Assembly (NCBI GenBank): GCA_024734495.1 | Contig: JALMQS010000156.1 | Coordinates: 347,642 to 411,641 of the forward strand | Origin: Forficula auricularia | Taxonomy: Eukaryota > Arthropoda > Insecta > Dermaptera > Forficulidae | Reading direction: 5' to 3' | DNA: 64,000 nt | In this document: piece after piece, positions 10,056 to 20,156 of the stretch | Numbering within the stretch: position 1 is the stretch's first letter | How the letters are laid out: each line of letters begins with the position of its first letter | Program-made: the position numbers and the translations under genes | The notes under the pieces: generated by a model | What the model saw: only the letters and a program-made list of their open reading frames with translations | What the model was told of the DNA's origin: nothing | The model's database searches: none

Positions 10056-11100
10056 TATAAAAAATATGATTCTGCTGGCCAGCCCTCTATTTGGTTCATT
10101 GCAACTCATACGATCGATCCTGTGTCATCGTTAGATAACAATAATTAGTCAAACTAACCTTGGTACAGTTAGTTTATATGCTATAGGGCCTTAGTTTCTG
10201 ATCCCCAGCCGAAACTAATCCTAAATGTCTATATGAAGATAATATTTCATTTCAATTTTTAATTTATTTATTTTTGTGCCTCTCTACTCAATTAAGTTGA
10301 CTTCTTAATTTTTCTCAAACAAAAATTTGCCATTCAAAAATTATAGAATTATGGTAGTAGACATCTATCATTAATAACTTACACATTTCTTTCTTACTTT
10401 TACGCATTTTTTTTTTTTAAACTTTTTCTTATGTCTTTCTTTGTTCTTTCTGGATTGTCTTTGCCTCATCAACATTGCCTAAATACAGGCAAGGTGGTCA
10501 ATATATATATATATGTGTGTGTTTGTTTGTTTGTTTAAAATGTAGAGAATAAAAATTCCTCGGATGGTCATTAATCCAGGCATTCCTCCTACAGGCGAAG
10601 GGGCCGCACACCTTGCCTCTCCGAATTAGCCTCCTCGTCCAATTATGTTAATTCTTCAGGACCAGTTAAGTATAGTCATTATGCTCAGATTCATGTAAAG
10701 AACAATAAATTACTTTTATTTATGAGCATATTTTCTTAAATAATCGCTACTGCAGCTTTTCATCACCTTCACTTCTTGAGCATTAAATTCTTATATAATA
10801 TATTAAATATTTGGCCTTATATAATTATTGAAATTCTATTATAGGTTTATTTCCTTTTTATAATTAAATAATCGGGGAATATTTCAATATTAGTGTTTTT
10901 CTTTGTTTATAATCAACAGTAAAAACAAAAAAAAAAAAAAAAATAACTTGTCTTTCGTTTTTGGTCAATCATTTCTTGTTTCTCATTTACATATTTATGA
11001 TAGAAAAAAAAACGGTTCTTCTCTAATTTACCCCATTCTTTTTAGAAATAAAGATTATAGCCAGGTTAAATTTTTGACTAACATGAAAAGAGAGGAGTTT
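10056..11100. other. AT-rich stretch, no gene recognised
   Basis: Contains a (TA)n(TG)n(TTTG)n microsatellite at 10501-10537, a moderately GC-rich patch at 10560-10640 and an A-run near 10927. No protein-like ORF and no long match elsewhere in the window. Confidence 0.4.
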
Positions 11101-11290
11101 TAATTCGGACAGTTTCCAACAAGCAAACCAGTTAGCCTATTAAACTGATTAAATTCAATGTCTGGAATTGAATCGACATGTTCGAGATATTTTTGTGTAG
11201 AAATCACGCCCACGGTAGTAATTTGAGAACTGATGTTTTCACTAGTCAAATAACAGTTCTCATTTAATCTTGATTTTGTTAACTTCATTT
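11101..11290 (-). pseudogene. Possible BEL/Pao retrotransposon pol fragment
   Basis: A minus-strand frame of 62 codons ends ...LEHVDSIPDIEFNQF, then a hydrophobic GLLVGNCPN. The pattern H...IPDI.......LLVG..P resembles the segment after the aspartic protease in BEL/Pao polyproteins (usually LP.I....V.LLIG.D.P). There is no RT or integrase nearby and the frame is short, so this is a suggestion from motif shape only. Confidence 0.35.
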
Positions 11291-11638
11291 ATAAATATGT
11301 AGTTTCTTATTTTATAGATTGATTTTGTTGTTATCATGCATGTCCATTGTAATTTTTTACAACTGTAAATTAACTAAATAATTTTAATAACAGTTAAATC
11401 TGGCTTCCACATCAAGGGGATGATTATCATATTTATCAGGCAATCATACTAAGAAATCTCTTTCAGAGGGCCAATTTTTGAAGTAAGATTTTTCTCTAAT
11501 AATACTCACTAAATTTGATTAATTAAGATTTTAAATTAGAATATTTTGTGGTAAAATTTTTTTTGGAGGTCTTAGGGAACACTTGTGGTTCTAAGTAATA
11601 TCTTATTCTTATATTATTAAATGAGCAATTCTTGTATA

Positions 11639-11898
11639 GGAGACACGGGAATTGGGGATGATGGGGAGTGATCATCAACCAATCGACTTGATTGGGGAAT
11701 AATGGAATTGAAATAATTATCGGAAAAGAGGTTTTTTTTATCTAATTAGATTTTTCCTCTTATTAAAAACAAGGACTAAAGATGAATAAGGACACTCGAT
11801 GGTGGAGAAGTAATCTCCGGAATCGAAGCAAAAAATACAATGTATACATTAATTCATGTAAAATAATTGATTTAATAAAATTTATAAAAAAAAAAAAA
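11639..11898 (+). mobile_element. D-family retroposon D1 (first unit of a dimer)
   Basis: D units contain CCAATCGACTTGATTGG (hairpin), AAGAGG...CCTCTT around ATCTAATTAGAT (hairpin), GGAGAAGTAATCTCC (hairpin), then a poly(A) tail. D1 is preceded by attcttgtata (11628-11638), and a related tcttgtata recurs after its A-run. Retroposon with unknown parent RNA. Confidence 0.75.
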
Positions 11899-11906
11899 TC
11901 TTGTAT

Positions 11907-12165
11907 AGGGGGAATGAGGGAAGGGATGGAGAGAGGGAGGACAGAACCAATCGACTTGATTGGGGAATAATGGAATTGAAATAATTATCGGAAAAGAGTT
12001 TTTTTATCTAATTAGATTTTTCCTCTTATTAAAAACAAGGACTAAAGATGAATAAGGACACTCGATGGTGAAGAAGTTATCTCCGGAATCGAAGCAAAAA
12101 ATACAATGTATACATTAATTAATGTAAAATAATTGGTTTAATAAAATTTATAAAAAAAAAAAAAA
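11907..12165 (+). mobile_element. D-family retroposon D2 (second unit of a dimer)
   Basis: Direct repeat of D1 (period about 268 bp) ending in a 15-A tail. The 11-bp attcttgtata at 12166-12176 matches that at 11628-11638, so the D1-D2 pair is bracketed by one TSD. Either a dimer was inserted, or a second copy inserted at the first copy's duplicated site. Confidence 0.75.
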
Positions 12166-12170
12166 ATTCT

Positions 12171-12624
12171 TGTATATATATGTGACCTTCTCCGAGAAAA
12201 AGGACCTAGTGTGTCAAAAAACGGGTTTGGACTTAAGAGAGGATTCTGGTACCTAAAAGGGTGTAGAATAAGATTATAAAAATTACTTCAAATTAACATC
12301 AGCTTAGTAACAAAATTACAAAAGAACCAAAATTGCGAAACAACTTTTGAGATATTGATAACACTCGTTATACAGTTGGCACAAGACTGAAGCGTCACTT
12401 TATTCTTTTCCTTTCTTATAGTTATTTTTACAAAAAATACGTCACCACATAGGCATGACGTCATCAAAGTCGGCACCCAATCATAACTAACAATACCAAA
12501 TCGCATCGCCCAACTGAAGGTGTGTTCAAAGTGATAATGCGTTATGAAACTTTAAATGCCTTTTTCTCAAAACTTCATTTTCACATATTAGGTCCCTTTT
12601 CGCGGAGAAGGTCACATATATACA
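12171..12624. mobile_element. MITE with TIR TATATGTGACCTTCTCCG
   Basis: Inverted ends of about 35-40 bp, GTGACCTTCTCCGAGAAAAA at the left and TCGCGGAGAAGGTCAC at the right, flanked by TATATA on both sides. The interior has no recognised product. Class uncertain. Confidence 0.75.
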
Positions 12625-12654
12625 ATCGGATTCTTGAAAAAGTTTCTAACGATT

Positions 12655-12815
12655 TCGCTAAAAATTGGTGTACTTATCAAGTATCATGAGTTATTAGTTG
12701 TGTCAAATTTTTCGTTTTTTTTTTTTTTTTTTTTTTTTTATTTTCTCAAAAACGACACTAATGATTTTGTTTAAATTGGTGTATGTACTTATCAAGTATC
12801 ATGAGTTATTAGTCG
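12655..12815 (+). repeat. Direct duplication around a poly-T run
   Basis: CTTATCAAGTATCATGAGTT within an approximately 40-bp block occurs at about 12663-12700 and again at 12774-12813, separated by a run of about 25 T and a TTCTCAAAAACG block. A local tandem duplication. Confidence 0.8.
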
Positions 12816-12937
12816 TGTATAGATTTTAATCCGATTGAAATAAAGGAAGGGGATGTAAATTAGGAGTGTCGTAAAAAAAATTCATATATCGTCTTCGCAG
12901 AGCCTTGAAATTTGATACTTAAGCTATTTAGAGGCAA

Positions 12938-12975
12938 AAAGTTACCGAGCATCGCTCGGTGCTCCAGGCACTGTT
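12938..12975 (+). repeat. Helitron-like 3' hairpin end
   Basis: ACCGAGCATCGCTCGGT forms a 7-bp stem with a 3-nt loop, followed by GCTCCAGGCACT. The same module ends at 29708-29733 (followed by TACTAA) and, diverged, at 24481-24505. A hairpin about 10 nt before the end is a Helitron trait, but here the terminal CTRR is imperfect. Confidence 0.4.
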
Positions 12976-13079
12976 TCTTATTCGCCGATACCGATGATTT
13001 CGCCAATATTTATGAAGTGTTCAGTTGTAGGAAAAGTTTGGGAAATCCTGCATTATAAAACACATATACCTAAATAAAA

Positions 13080-13199
13080 AAAAAATTTGTAACAGCCCAA
13101 GGGTTCAGGGGGTCCTGGATTGGTGGGGTAGACTGTGATCGCAGAGAAGGAAGCCCCCTAGCTAGCAAGAGGTCCGCCGAAGGCCGGCGTCGCAGCTAG
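13080..13199 (+). mobile_element. Helitron-like 3' end
   Basis: The GC-rich tail with hairpin CCGCCGAAGGCCGGCG is followed by TCGCAG and CTAG (13196-13199) before T, as expected for Helitron termini (hairpin, CTRR, insertion before T). The 5' TC end could not be placed. Confidence 0.55.
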
Positions 13200-13686
13200 T
13201 AAGTAGATAATTAATAAAACTTTGCACTTCAGTGCGGGTAGTACGTGGAGATTTGTATTGCTTTTCTTATTTTGGCAGGCCATATTCATTTGTAACATCT
13301 TCTCCTAACTTGGAATTAAAAAAAAAAAAAAAAAAGAAAAGGAATAGAAAGAGATATAAATGCAATCTCCGTTTATTCCATTTTAAGACCATTGGGCTGT
13401 TAATAGCCTTTGGATTTTTATCTGCAATTGCCAATTTATTCAGCACATAAATAAAACTAACTACTACTGCTTGACATAAATGCATGCTAAAAGAGATTTT
13501 GCAACAGAAAGTGAAAAATTGACATTATTTTAAATTATATGTATATAGAGGTACACATATAAGTAAATATAAACTTTTACTTATCATAGTTTGTTACCAT
13601 AAATATTATCTAGTGTTTATTTGATAACGTTCTGATAGGAAACGCTAAAACAGTATACACATGTAAAGAAAATGAATATTTATGTA
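13200..13686. other. AT-rich stretch, no gene recognised
   Basis: Contains an A-run at 13319-13335. Short ORFs on both strands overlap and are dominated by homopolymer translation. Nothing else supported. Confidence 0.4.
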
Positions 13687-14060
13687 TTTTTAACCGACTT
13701 CAAAAAAAGGAAGAGGTTATCAATTCAATGGAATGTCGTTTTTTTTCTCTTTGAACATTTATTTCTCTTTACCATGTGGACCGATTTCGATGATTTTTTT
13801 GCATTGGGTTCAGTATAGCTGCCGATTGGTCCCGTAAATTTCATTGGTATTGGACCTTTTTTTTATTATGTATGTTCACGCATAACTTCTTTGTTTAAGA
13901 ACCGATTTTGATGATTCTTTATTTATTGGAAAGGGGATACCGTAGAAGTGGTCCCATATTAGTTTGTTCAAGTTCTGATGATATGATCAATGACAAAATA
14001 ACGTAATATATGAGCAAATAGAAATTATAATAAATAAAATCTTTTATAAAAAAAAAACAA
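13687..14060 (+). repeat. ACCGACTTCAAAAAAAGGA dispersed repeat, copy 1
   Basis: Begins with the ACCGACTTCAAAAAAAGGA type head common in arthropod genomes. The body shares ACCGATTTCGATGATTTTTT, GATTGGTCCCG, and a block with CATAACTTCTTTGTTTA with the copy at 41155-41510. No coding capacity. Element class not determined. Confidence 0.7.
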
Positions 14061-14127
14061 TCTTAAAGCTTTCATTTAAAACCCGCTAACGTTTCGAGAT
14101 AATTTCTCTATTTGTGAATTGAATTTT

Positions 14128-14745
14128 ATTATCAATTTCTGATGGAAAAGGGGGGATTGAAGATTGGAAATATGGAATTGGAATAATTATCGGAAAAGAG
14201 GTTTTTTATTTAATTAGTTTTTTCCCCTTATTAAAAACAAGGGATAAAAAGATGATCAAGTACACTCGATGGTGGAGAAGTAATCTCCGGAGTCGAAGCT
14301 CAAATACAATGTATACATTAAAGTAAAATAATTGGTTTATCATTTTCTGATGATTGAGGAACGGGCGATTAGGAATAATTATCGGAAAAGAAAAAATTAG
14401 TTTTTTCCTCTTATTAAAAACAAGGACTAAAAAGATGATCAAGGACAGTCGATGGGGGAGAAGTAATCTCCGGAGTCGAAGCTCAAATACAATGTATACA
14501 TTAATTCATGTAAAATAATTGGTTCAATATCAATTTCTGATGATTGAGGAACGGGGGGTTAGGAATAATTATCGGAAAAGAGGTTTTTTTATTTAATTAG
14601 TTTTTTCCTCTTATTAAAAACAAGGACTAAAAAGATGATCAAGGACAGTCGATGGTGGAGAAGTAATCTTCGGAGTCGAGGCTCAAATACAATGTATACA
14701 TTAAATCATGTAAAATAATTGGTTCAATTTCTATCAATTTCTGAT
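14128..14745 (+). repeat. Tandem array of three D-family units (D3-D5)
   Basis: Three units of about 190-209 bp, each opening with tatca(a/t)tttctgat and holding the D signature ATTATCGGAAAAGAGG, the CCTCTTATTAAAAACAAGG block and GGAGAAGTAATCTCCGGAG. The opener recurs after the last unit (about 14732). These units have no poly(A), so they multiplied as tandem DNA after or instead of separate insertions. Confidence 0.85.
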
Positions 14746-14830
14746 TCCTTCGCCCGAATCTTTCTCTTACTTAAGTCGCTATTCTTAACATCACTAAAAA
14801 GAGAAAAATAAAAATAAATTTTAGAATAAA

Positions 14831-15372
14831 AAACCAACTTCAAAAAATTAAATACAACAAATAAAATTAACTGAAGGTTTTCTACATTTTATTCGATCGC
14901 GACTCTAATGTAGGGAATTTTTGTCAAATATTGAGTGAAAATAATATTTGAACTTATATATTTCTAACTTGAAATAATGATATTAAATTAAATTTAACAA
15001 ATAAAATAATAAGATCTCAAAAATCAAATAAAAATGCACTAAAAGGTTTAAAATAATTATTATTTAGTTACAACTAAACGATGAAATTATTACATGAAAT
15101 CACTTTTTGAAGTCGGTGCCAAACAAACTATATATGCGAGCTTACGCAATGTTGTCTTTATTACCCGTCAAACGTACTAAGTAAGATCCGTCGAGTGCGA
15201 TTCATAAAATGTATATGTTTGGCACCGACTTCAAAAAGTGATTTCATGTAACAATTTCATCGCTTAGTTGTAACTAAATAAGATAATTATTTTATACCTT
15301 ATAGTGAATTTTATTTGATTTTTAAGTTCTTATTATTTTGTTTGTTGCATTTAATTTTTTTGAAGTCGTTTT
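14831..15372. repeat. Palindromic CCGACTT repeat, fuller copy
   Basis: Long inverted repeat: the outer arm ACTTCAAAAAATTAAATAC pairs with the end near 15350-15368, and the inner arm at 15000-15125 (ending GAAGTCGGTGCCAAAC) pairs with 15209-15345. The loop at 15126-15208 is shared with the copy at the window start. The left arm carries an extra 135 bp (14863-14998) between AACAAATAAAATTA-like direct repeats. Confidence 0.8.
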
Positions 15373-16096
15373 TTTTTTTTCTAAAAATTATTTTTTATAA
15401 TAAATGGTTATAATTTATTTAAGTTACAGCTTTGCTTGTTTATTTTTAAATTGAATACCATAAATGGATTGTGAATATTATAATAAAATATTAATTAACT
15501 CTTTATAGAATAAGTTAATATTTTTGTAATTTTCTATCTAAATTCATTAGCTTGTATGTATTTTTACCAATCGCTAAATGGAAGGGCTAATTAAAATTTT
15601 ATCTTTTCTCATTGTTTCGATTATTATCAAAAGTGCTCCTGAATTTAATGGGAATGGATTAATCGAACGGCCAGAGGCGATTATATCGTTTGATTAGTTA
15701 TCTTTTATTGCCAGGATCAGTTAATTTGCACTTTAATAATTAGAATAGTACCTGAAGGGATTTAGTAGAAAAAAAAAAAGTAGAATTCCAAGATAAAATA
15801 TTCTTGTCTCAATGTTTGAATTAGAGCATTTAATATTACAAATTTATATTAGTATGACCATGCCATAAAACCACAAATAATACCCTTCAGCTAATAACTA
15901 AATATTTTAGTAGTGGTAAATAAAAATTTACAAATTACCATAAGACAAGTCGTTTTTTTAATGTTAATACCATATTAACATAATTTATAGTGAAAGAATT
16001 TCTTTGGCCTGAAGACAAAACACTTTGTAATGTTAGTAAGCAGCATTCTTGAAAAAATGTATAATAATTGAAGGTAATTGTTTGTATGCAGCGATT
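15373..16096. other. AT-rich stretch, no gene recognised
   Basis: No repeat family match and no protein-like ORF. Possibly single-copy. A slightly GC-richer patch at 15640-15720 has no identifiable feature. Confidence 0.4.
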
Positions 16097-16862
16097 CTAA
16101 ATCTTCAAGGATAATAAAATAAGCTGACGCGTTCTGATGTGGCCATCCACTTGACTTTACCATACAACCTGGTCCCTCACTTACATTAATATTTAATAAA
16201 ATTATTTATAATCATGTAGGGGGGGGGGGGGGGGGTTAGTTTTTGCATTTTTAGACTCCTAGGGCCTCTGTGATTATGTATACAAAATTTGGTTGAGTTT
16301 GGTAAATGGCCAAGATTTTCATTTTTTGACCCTACACCCCCCTTCTTTTGGACGGTTAGATTTTGCATTTTTAGACTTCTGGGGGTCCACTGATTATGTA
16401 TAGAAAATTTGGTTGAGTTTTCTCAAATGGCCTAGATTTTTAATTTTTAACCCCCTCTCCACCCTCCTTAATTTTGGGTCGATATGCACCAAAATCTAAT
16501 CAACTCTTAATCTCAATGGACCAAAACTATGTGTGAAATTTGGTTTCGATATTCAAACTAGTTTTTGAGCTAGCTCGTCCACAAAAATTTGGTAACGCAC
16601 AGACTAATGGACAACCGGTCAAGCGGACAACCAGACATCCAGACTAACAGACATTTTGACAAAACAATTATTATTTCGAAAAATATAATTTTTTCGATGT
16701 TAACTTATTAGAGCTTTTTTGTAGAGCGAAATGCCATGGTTTTGCTCAATTTTTTAATAGTTTGAGCCGTTTTTGAGATATTTCGAAAAAAAAGAAGGAA
16801 AAAACCCACTTTTTTCATGCACGATTACAATACTTGACCATACCCTGTATGGTAAAGTTAAA
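16097..16862 (+). repeat. Dispersed repeat B, copy B1
   Basis: Starts with AAGCTGACGCGTTCTGATGT, then CTTTACCATACAACC. It ends with ACCCTGTATGGTAAAG, giving short inverted TTTACCATACA ends. It contains a G-run (16218-16236), two copies of a subrepeat of about 115 bp, and a GACTAACAGAC-type patch. Related copies: 8445, 35480, 47697 and 54965. Class unknown; no transposase. Confidence 0.8.
16218..16460 (+). repeat. Two subrepeats of about 115 bp within B1
   Basis: Each unit runs from a G/C-run through TTTTTGCATTTTTAGACT, TGATTATGTATA, AAATTTGGTTGAGTTT to TTTTGACCC. Copy B3 has three units, so unit number varies between insertions. Confidence 0.85.
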
Positions 16863-17262
16863 TGTTCAAGACGAAGACTCTGTAAACTTGAGAGTTTTGG
16901 AAAAAGAAAATGGGTGTTTTTATTCCATAATTCTCTTAGTTCTTTATTAATTGAATCTAAAGTTAGAAAAATTTCTTTTTTTTCAGACACCCAAAATGAT
17001 TTTTGACGCACTGATTGTATGCAGCGATTCCAAATCTCCCAAGTATTGGTATCTGCCAGTTGGTAAACAGCGCTGACTGGTGGTCAAAATAAAAACTAAC
17101 ACATTCGGGTCATTTTTTCATTTTATAAAGAGAATTATTAAAAAAAAAGATATATTATTAGTATATCCAAACGCCTCCCACTCGGTTGCGAACCCAAAAG
17201 TCGAAAATAATTTTCTTCTTTACTCCAGGGCGCAACCACAATGAGGCTGCTTCGAAAAACAA
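16863..17262. other. Stretch without a recognised gene
   Basis: A TATGCAGCGATTC block at about 17018 also occurs at 16086, suggesting a small duplicated segment around B1. The rest is unassigned. Confidence 0.35.
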
Positions 17263-17384
17263 TTATAAATTAAATTAAATTAGGGAGCGAAAAAGAGATT
17301 TTTATATTATAGACAAAATTCGAACCCCGGCTGATCCTTTTGTCTATAATATGAAAAATCTCTTCTTCGTTCCCTAATTTATAT
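17263..17384 (-). mobile_element. T3: tRNA-like core between inverted arms
   Basis: Arms of about 40 bp (left from AATTAGGGAGCG, right ending CGTTCCCTAATT, both with TCTATAATAT) surround a short core that on the minus strand reads CAGCCGGGGTTCGAATT, a pol III box B. The design is as in T1/T4/T5, but the arm sequences are unrelated to T1. No TSD resolved. Confidence 0.6.
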
Positions 17385-17394
17385 GATTAGTTTG

Positions 17395-17657
17395 AAAGAT
17401 ATTAATTTGCCTATGGTAATAGATTCAAATTTACTAGAAAATCATAAGATTGTGTCATCTATTAAATCCGATGGAATGGAATATTTTTAATTATATGTCA
17501 GAGAGGTTCGTATCCCGCAGGTGTGCCAGGTGGCCCGGATTGCTGTTACTGGCACTCGGGTTCGATTCCCCAGGTGGTGAAAAACAACCCCTCTGACATA
17601 TAATTAAAAATATTCCATTCCATCGGATTTAATAGATGACACCATCTTATGATTTTC
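17395..17657 (+). mobile_element. T4: foldback retroposon with a tRNA-like core
   Basis: 263 bp with a perfect 13-bp TSD, tatgattagtttg (17382-17394 and 17658-17670). Near-perfect 74-bp arms (17435-17508 and 17586-17659) enclose a 77-nt core (17509-17585) containing CTCGGGTTCGATTCCCCAG, a tRNA T-arm with box B. The arms overlap the last TSD bases. The body motif CCCTCTGACATATAATT parallels CCCTCTGATATGCAATG of T1, suggesting distant kinship. Confidence 0.8.
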
Positions 17658-17715
17658 TATGATTAGTTTGTTTATTTTTAATAGATTACTATTTAATTCA
17701 ATATTAAGTGCTTTA

Positions 17716-17937
17716 AATTGAAAGTTTCTTTTTGCCGAGAGTAGCAGAATTTTTACAATTGATTCGCAGGAATTGTGGAATGTATGTATGCAAATCTCAC
17801 TTACATACATTAATTCCTGTGATTCAATTGTAATAGACTGATGAAGAGTGCGAAGCTCTCGAAACTATAGTCTCGTTATAAATAAATTAAAAACTTATAA
17901 TTCCAGCAGAAGACACATACTTTTATTGTCCCCTTCA
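17716..17937 (+). mobile_element. F1a: hammerhead-bearing retroposon
   Basis: 222 bp with a 13-bp TSD, attaagtgcttta (17703-17715 and 17938-17950). The head contains GCCGAGAGTAGCAGAATTTT, the body carries a hammerhead-like motif, and the 3' end is AGAAGACAC...TCCCCTTCA with no poly(A). The inverted left arm is reduced to about 20 bp (TTGATTCGCAGGAATT against AATTCCTGTGATTCAA). TSD length and ribozyme type fit a non-autonomous Penelope-like derivative; no RT is present. Confidence 0.8.
17829..17882 (+). ncRNA. Hammerhead-like ribozyme, family F1 (copy a)
   Basis: CTGATGA at 17838-17844, helix II GAGTGC/GCTCTC with a GAA loop (one T-T mismatch), GAAAC at 17861-17865, then TATA and the putative cleavage triplet GTC (17870-17872). 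Stem I pairs TTGTAATAGA with TCGTTATAA allowing one bulged A and G-U pairs. Helix III would be the self-complementary ACTATAGT, favouring a dimer. One extra A lies between CTGATGA and helix II. Confidence 0.7.
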
Positions 17938-18473
17938 ATTAAGTGCTTTATTTAAATATTCTTCGGCATCTCAATTTTGAAAAATTATCATCGTCATGAT
18001 TGATATCAGTGCAGCTTACCCGTTTGCTTTAGTTATATTTTTGACCACGAGATTGCGTAGTGGCAAGAACCACTTACCAATAATAATAAAAGGTTCAAGA
18101 CAACGACTCTGTTAGCTTGAGAGTTGGAAAACACGAAAACGAGTTCATCTTATAATTATTAAATAATTTTTGAAATTACAAAAAAAAAAAATTATCAAGA
18201 GTAGAAAAGTTATTAGATTTATAAGAATAAATCAAAGATATGTTCTCTGCTTAGTGCCGAATTAAGTAAGTATAAGTCAAAATTAGCACGTGGTTCTCAC
18301 AATTTTTTAAGTCTTACAAAAAATCGTGGGCGCGCAATACACAAAATACTAATAAATAAATAATTAAAAAATCATTACAAAAATAAAATAACAGACACTC
18401 GCGGTATATCCTCGTATTAAGATCAATTCAAAGAGGTTTTCTTCTGATTGATGCAAATTAATAAATACAATTT

Positions 18474-18647
18474 CTTCTTCTTTTAAGTGCCATATCAGGT
18501 CTCCCTGACGATTCGGCTCCTCTTGGTAGGTTGCCATTGCTTTCCAAGAGGAGGCGGCTGCAAATATCATATCTGCCGAGACTCAGTCTCGAACCAGCGT
18601 ACTTCGAGTCAGCGGCCCGACACTCTAGCCACTGACCCACAGTCGCC
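18474..18647 (-). mobile_element. SINE-R copy 2 with pol III boxes
   Basis: 174 bp with a perfect 11-bp TSD, aaatacaattt (18463-18473 and 18648-18658). On the minus strand the head reads TGGGTCAGTGGCTAGAGTG (box A-like) and about 40 nt later CTGGTTCGAGACTGAG (box B). It ends in CTTAAAAGAAGAAG. A tRNA-derived SINE; no protein product. Confidence 0.85.
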
Positions 18648-18658
18648 AAATACAATTT

Positions 18659-20156
18659 AAGAAAAATAAATAAAATACCGAATACCTATTAGTTTCAAGA
18701 TTTTCCTGTCGCAACTGTTTCAAATCAATATTGTCATTAGGCAGAACGTTACAATAATAATATAATATATAAAAAGAAATAAATTTAAATTGATTAAAAA
18801 AAATATAATAAAATTATATATTGTCTAATATTGACTTAACTGATTTGAGGGTGCCGATTATACTCTTTATGTGAATAATTCAATGGATGAATGGTTAATA
18901 AAGCATTTGAGCTTTTTCATCATAAAAAGCATTTTATTGTCCGATTTTGGAACGGCTATCGTAAAATTGCATATTTTCACACGTTTGCCAATTAGCATTG
19001 AGTAATTGATACTCGTAAATCGTCCAACAGTCATCGGTTAATGACATTTACCAACAACCGGGCAAACGGCATGGGCCTATTCATTTAAAAACAAACTGAC
19101 ATCTATTACGGAAAGTGGCAATTTTTTATATATCAGAATAACGATTTTCCGACACCATGTTTTTTTGTCGATATATTTCTATAAATGTGACTGAATTGCG
19201 GTTCGAACAGCGAGAAAAAGAGACGAGGAAAGGGAAAAATATTACCGAAAAAAGAGATGGATACCTAGAGGGATGAAAGAGGGGGATGAGCTCTCCCCAT
19301 TGAAAAAATATTTTATAATTAAACGTTCAACAGTGTTATTAAAATTTACTGACAAAACAAAATCCAATTAAATTTGAGTGCGTTTTCAGATTCCACTCTA
19401 TTTGACTGACGAGAAAATTCTACATTGTAAAATATATTTTACAATTCAAAAAGTTGAATAAGAGCCGACACGATGCCAATTTTGTATATCTTAGCCAGAA
19501 GCAAAAATGTATTTGGACATTATTAATTTTTAAGATTAAAATTCAGGATTAATTTACCAAAGTCAATATTTTGAATTGGCTTGTATTATTCATGTTCGCC
19601 AAAAAAAGGGTTCGGTGAAATGAAAATAATAAAATTCTCACCCTTTTTAATAGAAATTGAAATTTCGTATACAATTGCAAGGTAGGACAAAGTAAAGGTT
19701 GCTGTAAATTTTTTCCGAATGCTGAATTTTTTTATTTCATTCTAATTATATAAATATATTTAAAAAAAACTAAAAAACACGCTTCTAAAAAGTACAAAAT
19801 AATGTAATACTTAATAAAAAAGTGTCGCAGAAACATGTACTTTTAATTTGTTTATTTTATTTTATTTTACATAATACATGGCATATCAACTCCTAAGGTC
19901 ATTTGTGCCACCGAGTTCCTGACTTCTTTTTTCTCTCTTCAATTATATCTTCATTATCTTCACTCTTCTATGCATTAAGAAATGAAGAAAAACAGAGAAA
20001 CAAAACAAAAACCAAAGATAAAGAAACAACAAAAAAAAAATCAAAATCAACAATAAAGCAAAAACAGAACAACAGAAAAACTAAACCTCCGGCAAATCAT
20101 ATCCCATATACAAAACACACAAGAAATATCTATGAAGAAAAAATACATATAGGTAA
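18659..20156. other. AT-rich stretch, no gene recognised
   Basis: Mostly low-complexity AT DNA. 18940-19140 and 19200-19290 are somewhat more complex and show no match elsewhere in the window, so they may be single-copy. An A-rich block near 19980-20090 gives a Lys/Asn/Thr-rich ORF that is compositional. Confidence 0.4.

Noticed and set aside
11800..11880. D-family third hairpin as a hammerhead (CTCGATGGT, GGAGA/TCTCC, GGAA)
   Set aside because: The 5' core has an extra base and wrong conserved positions; GAAA occurs only in D8.
13232..13485. Overlapping ORFs on both strands around an A-run
   Set aside because: Dominated by Lys or Phe from the homopolymer, with no motif.
14085..14115. Sixth hammerhead-like motif (GAGA/TCTC then GAAACGTTAG on the minus strand)
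   Set aside because: No CTGANGA upstream and no stem I; only the 3' half resembles the core.
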